Shown here: piece after piece, positions 34,083-42,252 of the stretch
Layout: each line of letters begins with the position of its first letter
How positions within the stretch are numbered: the first letter of the stretch is position 1
Position numbers and translations under genes: made by a program
The notes under the pieces: model-generated
What the model was told of the DNA's origin: nothing
The model's database searches: none
What the model saw: the letters and a program-made list of their open reading frames with translations, nothing else
NCBI GenBank assembly: GCA_022432975.1
Contig: CM039512.1
Coordinates: forward strand, 4,213,998 to 4,277,997
Direction: 5' to 3'
Source of the DNA: Begonia masoniana
Lineage: Eukaryota > Streptophyta > Magnoliopsida > Cucurbitales > Begoniaceae
Length of the DNA: 64,000 nucleotides

Positions 34083-35701
34083 TGTAACGCCCCCAAGTTT
34101 TTAAAATCCCCAATTGTAAACCCTAATTTATAACATCCCAAATTTAATTTCCCCAATTGGAAACCCTAATTTGAAAATCTTAAAATTTATCCCCAAATCA
34201 ATTTAGGTTAAATCTCGAGCGTTAAAAATTTTATTTTAAATGAATTCATTAAATACGCGGAAGCTTTAATCAAAATTTAAAATATTAAATAAAATTGTCA
34301 AAAATTTTGAAATAATTGCATAATCAAATAATGTATAAAAACTTTAATTTCAAAACTTAACACATGTTTTTCAGAGTTCTAATAACATTTAAAATACTTT
34401 TAAAACTAAAATACTTTAAATTCATTTCTCGAAAATTCACGGTCTTCTTCTGTATGCTTGCTTGCTCCTGGAAAATTCTCGATTTCAGCTAGTTCCTTCT
34501 CAGATAAAAACTTACTTACATTACAAAATTACACAAAATATGAGATTTAACTCAGCAAGCAAAAATACGTGTAAGTGTCAAATTTAACATTTAACTTTTA
34601 CCAAATTCTGATTACAGACTGGATGAAATTCATTTCCCAACCTTAGACTTAGCCATCTCATTGTCGTTCAGGCGTAGTCAAACAGACTGGATGGAACTTT
34701 TTTTCTCAATCTTAGGCTTTAGCCATCGTATTCATACACATACAAATTGTCTTACAAATTTTATCTTTATACTATCTTATGTCAATGCTTAAACATGTGT
34801 GCTCAAATATCAGTAATGTGTAAGAAATCATTTATAAGAAAATAATATAATCTTTTGTGATGTAGGGCCATAGCCAAAACATTAAAAACAGTATTTTTAC
34901 TTACTTGATTCCGAGCGAATAGGGTTATCGAGATTTTCTGAAATTCCAAATAATTTCCTGCCTAAAAATATTTAGGTATTAAAATTCTACTTAAATAAAT
35001 CCAATTATATAATAATTTAGACAGAATTTCCTTACCGGTAAAATCTTAGATCGGTTCGAGTCGAAATTCGAGTCGGGTCAAAATTCGGTTTGGTTCAGGT
35101 TCGGGTCGGCTCTGATGAAAGTACCGGTCGAGTGAATAGTACCGGTTTGGTTTGGTTTGGACTGTTCTGGTCTGGTTAGTCAATTGGGTTGAGTTGGGTT
35201 CGGTCTGGCTGGTTCGGTTTAGGTTTAATGAACCGGTTCAGTGTTTTAAAAAAAACTGAACCCTCTCTTCCTGCTTTTCTTCTTCTTCTTCGTGCGAAAG
35301 AACAGAGAGAGAGAGTTGTAGGGAGGGAGAGAACGAGAGGAAGGGAGTGAGGCCGAGAGAGAGGGAGGTCGGAGGTCGGAGATCGGCTGGCGAGAGTTCG
35401 GCCAGGTGAGCGTCGAACGCCGAGCGAGGTTCGGCCGAGGAGGGTTTCGCCGAAGAAGAGTTCGGTCAAGGTTCGGAATGGCGATTTCCGGCGAGGTAAG
35501 CTCCGATTTTAGGTGTGAGTTTCTCCCTTCCCGAGCTACCCAATTTATAGGGTTAGAACTTCTAATTTTTCACGTTTCTCCCACTGCCGATAGTCAAATT
35601 TCGTCGGCCAATTTAGGGTTTGTCAAGATTTTCGGGCTAGAAGGAAGTTCTTCTTTCATTTTTGTCAAAATTTGTTTGCTGCACGTTTTTGTTATGTTAC
35701 A
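34083..35701 (-). mobile_element. Solo LTR (1.6 kb) inside the hAT-like element
   Basis: It starts TGTAACGCCCCC and ends GTTATGTTACA, with a perfect CTACC duplication (34078-34082 and 35702-35706). A GGTTCGG/GGTCTGG-rich stretch lies at 35040-35240 and a purine-rich stretch at 35290-35400. No retroelement coding sequence is present. The orientation is inferred from an ACGCGGAAGC motif near the left end, which lies near the right end in forward relatives. Confidence 0.88.
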
Positions 35702-36134
35702 CTACCCAAAACAAAAACCCCAGAATTCATCAAGAAAAACGAAAACAGTATCGAAAATCAAACATTCGAATGAGTGAATTTCAAGCTAATTTTCTTGTTT
35801 TTCAATTAAAAAAGGAAGAATTGCATAAAATTCAGAAACTCACAAGAAACTGAAGAAGAACAATCTCCGAGCTGGTGGAGTCAACACGCAAAATTCCTTA
35901 CTTCGATTTAGATAAGCAAAGACAAAACGAAGTGTAAGAATATATACACAATTGATCAAGTTGATCTCGTAAAAATTGGACCAATCCACACCCACTGGAG
36001 AGAGAGAGAGAGAACGAATCTTGAAAAAGACGAAAAGTAGAAAGGAAGAAAAGCTTCTCTGCAATGAAAGCGAGGCCACGCTCAACAATTTTCAAATCTA
36101 ACACACCAGTAATTTACAGTAATTTTGCTCTCTG

Positions 36135-36189
36135 TGAACAAACGACAGAGAGCAAAATCAACACTATTTTGCTCTCTGTCGTTTGTTCA
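36135..36189. repeat. Perfect 24-bp-stem hairpin
   Basis: TGAACAAACGACAGAGAGCA plus AAAT (36135-36158) is exactly complementary to 36166-36189, with a 7-nt loop CAACACT. A further AGAGAGCAAAATCA/TGATTTTGCTCTCT pair follows at 36204-36236. Confidence 0.9.
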
Positions 36190-36726
36190 CACTTCACAGT
36201 TCACAGAGAGCAAAATCAATGATTTTGCTCTCTGTCAAACACAAAATCAAGTAACGAATGAAAAAATAGAACATACCCGCCTCCCGGTTATTCAGTTGCC
36301 TGCTCGGTGCTGCTGTCGTCGGTGCTGCTGTGAGCTGTCGTCGTCTGCCGGGTCTCTGGTCGTCTCCTCGCCGTCTCCGGATCGTATTCGTCTGCGACTG
36401 CGTGTGTCGTCTCTGAAGGAGAGGTTAGATGAAGATTGAAGAGTGAAGACCCGACGATTTAGGGCTTCACACTTCAGTTCAATATTCAATTTTTTTTTTT
36501 TTAATTCTAGGTCCGGTTCAGTTTGGTTTGTATCAGTTTTGATCGATCCAAACTGAAAACCGAACCTAATTCATCGGTTTCTATAAAATGAAACCGAACC
36601 GAACCGAACCTATGGTCAAAACCGAACCTATTTCATCGGTTCCGGTTCGGTTTGCACACCCCTAATATTAATGAGCAATTGCAACCTAAGCACAGATTTA
36701 GAACGCGAAAAAGGGAGTATAATCCA

Positions 36727-36915
36727 ATGGCGCTGGGAGATTTGAACGGCATTGGAGGTGGATCTTCTTCTTCCTCCTCAACTTCTTCTTCTTCTTCTTC
36801 GTCTTTGATGAGGCAGAGAAGCTCTCCGGCGAGTTTCTTCTTCCCCCTCGCCGCTCCGAAGCTTGACCGATCTTTAGAGAGAGGAGAGAGAGAACTGTGG
36901 GAGAGATCTGAATAG
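36727..36915 (+). pseudogene. Coding-like segment in the Pack-MULE right TIR
   Basis: An ATG opens MALGDLNGIGGG, a run of about 14 serines with one threonine, LMRQRSSPASFFF and KLDRSLERGERELWERSE before TAG. LMRQ-SSPA-FF loosely recalls an N-terminal motif of some plant bHLH proteins, but this is too short to decide. Its inverted twin is at 32882-33110, so the segment belongs to the TIR. Confidence 0.4.
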
Positions 36916-36972
36916 GGGAGATCGAAGGGAAAAGAAGGGGTAATTTGGGGTTTTAGTAGGGTACACGCTCTG

Positions 36973-37429
36973 TGTCGCGGTCCTACTTTTGAGGGGCTTA
37001 ACGAGACCGTGCGGCACCCAATATTGCACTTGTACTGGGTCAGCCAACGAGCGTGCCAACGGCACCGAGTGCCCACTTCGTTAGAGCGCTTGTGTCTAAC
37101 GAGTAAGCAACGAGCGAGCGAGATTAATCGAAACGAGCATCATTGAGCATAGTGTGCATAAAGAGAGCGTATGTAAAAAGCTTGTTCATTAATTGGCAGC
37201 AAATTACATCAGTTGGTAGTGGGGTCTACGTGCAGTCATGCCTCTCCCCCTAAAGAGCAATCTGGACCATCTCCACTATAGCAGTAGTATACATGCTATG
37301 TGGGCGAGGAGTCACTTGCTAAAAATAGAAAGAAAAGAGTACAACAGAATTACTAAAAAAGGAAATAAATCTACCTAGCAGCATGGGCGGCCATAGGCAA
37401 CATGCCTTGGACAAGCCCGGACCTTGACA
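36973..37429 (-). repeat. LTR of the chromovirus derivative (3' LTR on minus strand)
   Basis: It runs TGTCGCGGTCCTAC to GGACCTTGACA. It differs from the other LTR at a handful of positions, for example TGTCGCGG versus TGTCACGG. Confidence 0.93.
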
Positions 37430-37466
37430 TTCTCCCCTATTTGAACTGTTGACGACCTCGTCAACT

Positions 37467-39569
37467 CTACTTCTGCTTGAATTCCTCGATCCTCTGTGAT
37501 GAGTTCTCCAAGTCTTTTGCTTTCTTCCAAGATACATCATCAGCTCCTGGTCCTTTCCACCTGATGAGATAATCCTGGTACTTTCGTCGACCTGACGTCA
37601 ACTCTGCTTCTGCTTGAGTTCCTCGATCTTCTTTTGATGAGGTCTTCAAGTCTTTCTGCTTCCTCCCTGATACTTTGTCGTCTTCTGGATCTTTCCACTT
37701 GGTGAGACATTCCTGACACTTTTGTCGGCTTATTCTGATGCTTCGATCTGCGAAGACTTCTTTAACTTCTTTCTTCTTTTGGTTGCTGCTGGCAACTTCT
37801 TTCTTCTTTTTGTTGCTGCTGGCAACTTCTTTCTTCTTTTGGTTGTTGCTTGCAACTTCTTTCTTCTTCTGGTTTCTGATGGAGATATTTGGTCTAAATA
37901 TGTCGTTTCTTTCCTTGTTCTTGTCGGCTGGATGATAGGGCTTTAAGTTGTTGACATGGATGACAGGGTGAACTCTAAGCCATGCTGGAAGATTAACTTG
38001 GTAGGACACTCTCCCGACCTTCTCGATGACTTCAACAGGACCTTCATACTTTCTGAAGAGCCGCTTGTCTTTCTCATTCCTCAAGTAAAATTGTTCGGGT
38101 AACGACTTAACCAGCACTAAGTCACCGGCCTTTAGCTCCATTGGCTGTGATTTCTTAGCTACCCACCTCTTCATGTGCTTAGAAGTTCGCTCCAAATAAG
38201 CGCGATCTGTTTCTGTATTGTGCTTCAATCTTTTCTTGAATTGCATAGCAGAAATCATCTTCATGTTGATAGCACTTGGTGGTTTAAGACTCGCTGGAAC
38301 AACAGTTGAGTTGTTACTCGTGATTACTAAACATTTCGTTGAGGGTATTGGGATGGCTTTATGTTTTATCAAGAACTCCATCCCCAAAATAATATCGAAG
38401 TCATCCATCTGTGCTACGACGAAGTCAATGAGTCCCGTCCATGAGCCAAGTTTCAACTCGACTCTCCTTACAATCCCGAGCACTGGCACCACTTTCGCAT
38501 TCACCGATTTCATCCTACCACCATTCTTTTCTAGCTTCAAACCCAGACGGAGAGCTTCTTTCTTTGTAATGAAGTTATGAGTAGCTCCCAAGTCAATCAT
38601 CGTACTTTTAGCAGATCTGCTATTGATGAATGACTCCACATACATGAGACCTTTATCTGGGGTCTTCCTCAGCTCTTCCATCTGATGTTGTATAGCTGAC
38701 AAGAAAGTCATAGTCCCAACTGCAGCAATCTCGGTAGATTCTTTTTCAACAGCTTCTTTAGTCGAATCGTCATCCCGAATTGCAACTTGCAAAGCAGTTA
38801 AGGCCGATCTATGTGGACACTCGGCTACTCGATGGGGTCCCTTGCACATAAAACATGACATAGGCCTATTTGTTTGTCGTTGGTTGTTAGCATTTCTAGA
38901 TGTTTCACAACCTTCTCTTTGGACAAACGGTTTCCTTTCATCAGTTCCTGTGTTCGGTTTCTGAAAGTTGTTGTCGTTTGAGTCACTGTGAGTGTTCTTC
39001 TTTGGCCCAAGGTCCTCGATGTTATAATCGAACAATCGTTCTGCGGCTACAAGTGCACTTGACAGACTTTGCACCCTTTGTTCATATAATCTGGTCCTGG
39101 CCCACGGTTTAAGACCTTCGATAAAAGCAAAGATCTTATCTTTTTCTGACATATCTCTAATATTCAGCATGAGTCCCGAGAATTGTTTGACATATTCACA
39201 GATGCTTGCAGTCTGCTTCAGCTCTCGAAGTAATCGGCGGGCGTTGAACTCAACGTTCTCTGGGAAGAATTGATCCTTCAGTTGTCTTTTTAATTCTTCC
39301 CAAGTATCAATCACACATTCACCGATACTGATATCATGGTACTTTGATCTCCACCAAAGTTTTGCATCATCCGTAAGATGCATTGTGGCCAAGGTCACTT
39401 TCGAATCCTCATTCGTTTTAGTGGCCTTGAAATATTGTTCCATGTCGAAGATGAAATTCTCTATTTCTTTTGCATCCCGGGCTCCCCCAAAGGGCTTTGG
39501 CTCTGGGATTTTCACCCGACTGAATTTAGCAGCAGTAGTGGCCTGGGTTTGACTCCCCATGGCTCTCAT
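37467..39569 (-). CDS. Gag-protease-chromodomain fusion protein (700 codons)
   Basis: Residues about 15-180 are a chromovirus Gag (IPEPKPFGGARDAKEIENFI, DAKLWWRSKY, FFPENVE, REYVKQF-type motifs). A zinc knuckle C-X2-C-X3-H-X4-C lies at residues 239-251. A retropepsin domain spans about 305-420 with MIDLGATHNF, in which the usual D-S-G is D-L-G, and FDIILGMEFL. At about residue 450 the frame passes directly from the post-protease linker (AMQFKKRLKHN) to the integrase C-terminus (GDLVLVKSLPEQF, YEGPVEVIEKVG, LPAWLRVHPVIHVNNLKPY). Then come four KKKEVAS-N repeats, a degenerate chromodomain-like copy (CLTKWKDPEDD) and a second, better one (YQDYLIRWKGPGADDVSWKK). The frame stays open across the deletion of RT, RNase H and integrase core. 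Confidence 0.9.
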   Translation of the reverse strand: MRAMGSQTQATTAAKFSRVKIPEPKPFGGARDAKEIENFIFDMEQYFKATKTNEDSKVTLATMHLTDDAKLWWRSKYHDISIGECVIDTWEELKRQLKDQFFPENVEFNARRLLRELKQTASICEYVKQFSGLMLNIRDMSEKDKIFAFIEGLKPWARTRLYEQRVQSLSSALVAAERLFDYNIEDLGPKKNTHSDSNDNNFQKPNTGTDERKPFVQREGCETSRNANNQRQTNRPMSCFMCKGPHRVAECPHRSALTALQVAIRDDDSTKEAVEKESTEIAAVGTMTFLSAIQHQMEELRKTPDKGLMYVESFINSRSAKSTMIDLGATHNFITKKEALRLGLKLEKNGGRMKSVNAKVVPVLGIVRRVELKLGSWTGLIDFVVAQMDDFDIILGMEFLIKHKAIPIPSTKCLVITSNNSTVVPASLKPPSAINMKMISAMQFKKRLKHNTETDRAYLERTSKHMKRWVAKKSQPMELKAGDLVLVKSLPEQFYLRNEKDKRLFRKYEGPVEVIEKVGRVSYQVNLPAWLRVHPVIHVNNLKPYHPADKNKERNDIFRPNISIRNQKKKEVASNNQKKKEVASSNKKKKEVASSNQKKKEVKEVFADRSIRISRQKCQECLTKWKDPEDDKVSGRKQKDLKTSSKEDRGTQAEAELTSGRRKYQDYLIRWKGPGADDVSWKKAKDLENSSQRIEEFKQK

Positions 39570-39577
39570 GGTAAGGT

Positions 39578-40003
39578 TCAGTTTAATGTGATCTTGGCAA
39601 TCTCCGCCCTGAGAGAATCAAACATGGTTCTGAAGTCCATGGTTACTTGAGAAACTGTTTCTGACAATCGGGTATGAGCGAGCTCGATCTCATCGACGCG
39701 CTCCAGGACCCCGATCATTGCACTTGTAGAACTTTCTCCTGTGCAGACTCCCTTTCCCTTTTCTTGTCGGGACTCGAGGGTCTCCACCTGATTCAGCAGC
39801 TCTGTAATCGGTATGGCATCTATCCTGTTGTGAATAGACGCTATCTCAGTAGGGAATTCAGACATTTCCCTCATTCGTTCTTCTATGAATCGAATGTTAT
39901 CTGGTATGTCTTGCAAATACCGTAGTTCTTCTTCCAACTCGACGAGGCGCTCGAGTTGATCCGATGGGCCACTCGGCCTTTCCATCGAACTTTTCTTCGG
40001 CAT
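39578..40003 (-). pseudogene. Gag N-terminal coiled-coil part, out of frame with main ORF
   Basis: These 141 codons begin MPKKSSMERPSGPSDQLERL and are heptad-rich (LVELEEELRYLQDIP, RIDAIPITELLNQVETLE). Related chromovirus Gags carry this as the N-terminus of the same protein, running into LTMRAMG. Here the frame ends in TGA at 39578, and the main ORF starts at 39569 in another frame. A small insertion near AACTGAACC (a shift of five bases) accounts for this. The main protein would therefore start at an internal ATG, or the element depends on frameshifting. Confidence 0.7.
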
Positions 40004-40031
40004 GATTTCTCACGATCTTGAGCCAACCTAG

Positions 40032-40043
40032 GCTCTGATACCA
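40032..40043 (-). other. Primer-binding site of the chromovirus derivative
   Basis: On the minus strand TGGTATCAGAGC lies two bases after the LTR end. This is the usual plant initiator-Met tRNA primer site. Confidence 0.92.
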
Positions 40044-40045
40044 AC

Positions 40046-40501
40046 TGTCACGGTCCTACTTTTGAGGGGCTTAACGAGACCGTGCGGCACCCAATATTGC
40101 ATTTGTACTGGGTCAGCCAACGAGCGTGCCAACGGCACCGAGTGCCCACTTCGTTAGAGCGCTTGTGTCTAACGAGTAAGCAACGAGCGAGCGAGATTAA
40201 TCGAAACGAGCATCATTGAGCATAGTGTGCATAAAGAGAGCGTATGTAAAAAGCTTGTTCATTGATTGGCAGCAAATTACATCAGTTGGTAGGGGGTCTA
40301 CGTGCAGTCATGCCTCTCCCCCTAAAGAGCAATCTGGACAATCTCCACTATAGCAGTAGTATACATGCTATGTGGGCGAGGAGTCACTTGCTAAAAATAG
40401 AAAGAAAAGAGTACAACAGAATTACTAAAAAAGGAAATAAATCTACCAAGCAGCATGGGCGGCCATAGGCAACATGCCTTGGACAAGCCCGGACCTTGAC
40501 A
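40046..40501 (-). repeat. LTR of the chromovirus derivative (5' LTR on minus strand)
   Basis: It runs TGTCACGGTCC to GGACCTTGACA and pairs with 36973-37429. Confidence 0.93.
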
Positions 40502-40662
40502 CTCTGCACGTGCAAAATTTAACGGGGAATTGAACGACAAGGGTTGAATTGTAAACAACGTATATAATAAGGTCTGATTAGACAAAAAAAATATTAAAGA
40601 CCAAATAACAAATGAACTCATACGATAGGGTCTGAATTGAACTTTTTCTTATATATTTTTAT

Positions 40663-41669
40663 CAGGGGTGGGCAGACCCGAAACCGACCCGAGGAACCGA
40701 ACCAACCCGAGGGTTCGGTTCGGGTGCAGGAATTTTTTTGGGTGTTCGGGTCGGGTTCACTAATAAATTTTCGGGTTAGGTTCGGGTGGAGGCCAAACCC
40801 GAACCGAACCTAAAAACCGAAAGAGATCTAGCTTTTCTGTGCTGAGAGATCTACTACGTAATTTTAGATCCCTCCCTCTGCGAACTTCCTCTCCGCTAAT
40901 CCCAATCTCTAAATCGTCGTTCTCTTGGTTTTCAGCCCTTGGATCTCGCAACGGAGCCAAGATCTGAGGCCTCTGCAAATGCGACGAAAGCTTCATCGGC
41001 CTAATCTGGCCATTAAGAAACAGCTCATCAACAGAGCTCATCGCTCCGGTAGCCACCACACTATTAGAAGCGAATCTAGATGAAAACTCGAAATCGCAAG
41101 CAGAGCTCTCGCATGAAGCCGTTTTCGTCAAGAAGACCGATTCAGACGCGGCAGAGGACAGGACAAAATGCATTGGACTCGCCGGAGCGCTGAAGAAGCA
41201 GCCATGTCAACGTGAAGACTCTTCGCTGAAGAGTGAAGGCAGTCGGCAGAGGCTTACAGCGGAGACGATAGGGACGGCAGAGGTTGGCAGAGACGACTCG
41301 TGACTCGCGAAGCTAGACAGAGCCGGAGCCGGAGGTTCGCGAGGCTGGCAGAGGCGAGTTGCGACTGGTGATTCGCTAGAGTAGACGGAGGCACACGGAG
41401 GCGACACCAGAGGCTTGCTGTCGCTGGGACTTGGAAGGAAGGGTAGAAGGGAAATCGCGATTGAGATTTGCGTAATGTCTGAACTCTGGACTTAATATAC
41501 AGGAACCGACTTGACCCGAACCGAACCGAACCGAACTTTTTGGTTCGGGTCTGTTTTAAGATATTCAGGTTCGGGTTCGGGTTCGGGTTCGGAAACCGGA
41601 ACCCGAAACCGAAGAGGTCGGGTCAGTTCGGTCCAAAATCGAACCGAACCCGACTTTTGCCCAGCCCTA
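40663..41669. mobile_element. Non-autonomous hAT element with gene-like interior
   Basis: The ends CAGGGGTGGGCA and (inverted) TAGGGCTGGGCA are typical hAT termini. They are flanked by a perfect 8-bp duplication ATTTTTAT (40655-40662 and 41670-41677). Subterminal regions are packed with GGTTCGGGT/ACCCGAACC words on both sides. There is no transposase; the interior carries a minus-strand coding-like region. The left duplication overlaps the Pack-MULE target duplication, so it landed within a few bases of that element's end. Confidence 0.9.
40760..41173 (-). pseudogene. Captured gene fragment in the hAT element (DUF1645-like motif)
   Basis: An open minus-strand frame contains CDFEFSSRFASNSVVATG, AMSSVDELFLNGQIRPMKLS and HLQRPQILAPLRDPR. 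An F-E-F segment followed by a DELF-NG-I-P-L block is typical of the N-terminal region of several plant proteins of unknown function, including DUF1645-type proteins. The frame runs into the element's GGTTCGGGT repeats at its C-terminal end. It is best read as a captured exon; expression is unknown. Confidence 0.55.
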
Positions 41670-41677
41670 ATTTTTAT

Positions 41678-42252
41678 AGGACTTATATTTTTAAAATGAT
41701 TATGTCACGAATCATTACACTACGTATCGCATAACTACTTGTGCGCGTGTTGTGTTATATTAATGTTGTAATTATCCACCTCAGGCGAAGGCGTTGCTGT
41801 GAGATTTTTGACCTTTCAGTTTCTGGATCTAGGGTTCCGCGTCGTTGATGAGAATCCTTGTATCATCACAATTCACATCATCATCGCTACTACACGAAAC
41901 CCTAGCACAGTCCTTCCACTTCTGACTGTCACAGCATAAATTTTCCTTAATCGTCTTCCTCGCTATCGGAGATCGAGAACATTAGCGTGGTTGATCATCA
42001 TCGATCTGGATCTATAATTTCCCCTCGGACAAAAAGAACCCCGCCCCCATTTTCTTTATCGCGCTGCGTTTTTGTGTGTTTTAATCTGCGAAAACGGACC
42101 AAATTTAAGCTTTCTTGACGATGATCACGTGTTATCCTTGAAAGGAATTCATAGAAAATCCTACAAGTTCATATTGAAAGTTGACGTAATTTTTTCAGAG
42201 CCAAAAAGTCTATAACTGCGAGATTTAGACGGAGGAGGACGAGAAGAAGAAA
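41678..42252 (+). promoter_or_regulatory. Promoter and 5' UTR region of CPL1-like copy 2
   Basis: No coding sequence is seen. A telo-box AAACCCTAG lies at 41897-41905. The leader region is C/T-rich with several GAGAAC and ATCATCATC words. The ATG at 42253 follows a purine-rich GAGGACGAGAAGAAGAAA leader. The start site cannot be placed exactly. Confidence 0.5.

Larger units (their letters stand above)
33660..36665. mobile_element. Non-autonomous hAT-like element with CGGTTCGG subterminal repeats
   Basis: The ends TAGGGGTATGCAAA (about 33659) and TTTGCACACCCCTA (to about 36665) are inverted, followed inward by dense GGTTCGGTTT/AACCGAACC words. The flanks TATTATTA and TAATATTA match at seven of eight positions, consistent with an imperfect 8-bp hAT duplication. 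It contains the solo LTR 34083-35701 and a perfect hairpin at 36135-36189, but no transposase. The exact end base is uncertain by one or two positions. Confidence 0.65.
36973..40501 (-). mobile_element. Non-autonomous Ty3/gypsy chromovirus derivative (TR-GAG-like)
   Basis: The LTRs 36973-37429 and 40046-40501 (457 and 456 bp, TGTC...GACA) are nearly identical and flanked by a perfect CTCTG duplication (36968-36972 and 40502-40506). On the minus strand, an initiator-Met-type primer site follows the LTR. The internal region encodes Gag, protease, the integrase C-terminal tail and chromodomain, but no reverse transcriptase, RNase H or integrase core. It inserted into the right TIR of the Pack-MULE. 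Close LTR similarity, a perfect duplication and a 700-codon open frame suggest recent mobilisation by a helper. Confidence 0.93.
30126..40649. mobile_element. Pack-MULE-like element with captured gene exon, heavily nested
   Basis: The left end AGGAAAGGTTCAATTTAGACC (30126; GGGAAAAGTTC in the two tandem copies) pairs with the right end GAACTTTTTCT (to 40649). A perfect 9-bp duplication TATATATTT lies at 30117-30125 and 40650-40658. Without nested elements it is about 1.4 kb. The inverted repeats are about 400 bp each: 30126-30321 plus 32882-33110 against 36716-36972 plus 40507-40649. The core of about 600 bp carries a minus-strand exon of a cellular gene. Long TIRs, a 9-bp duplication and captured coding sequence define a Pack-MULE. 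Confidence 0.85.
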
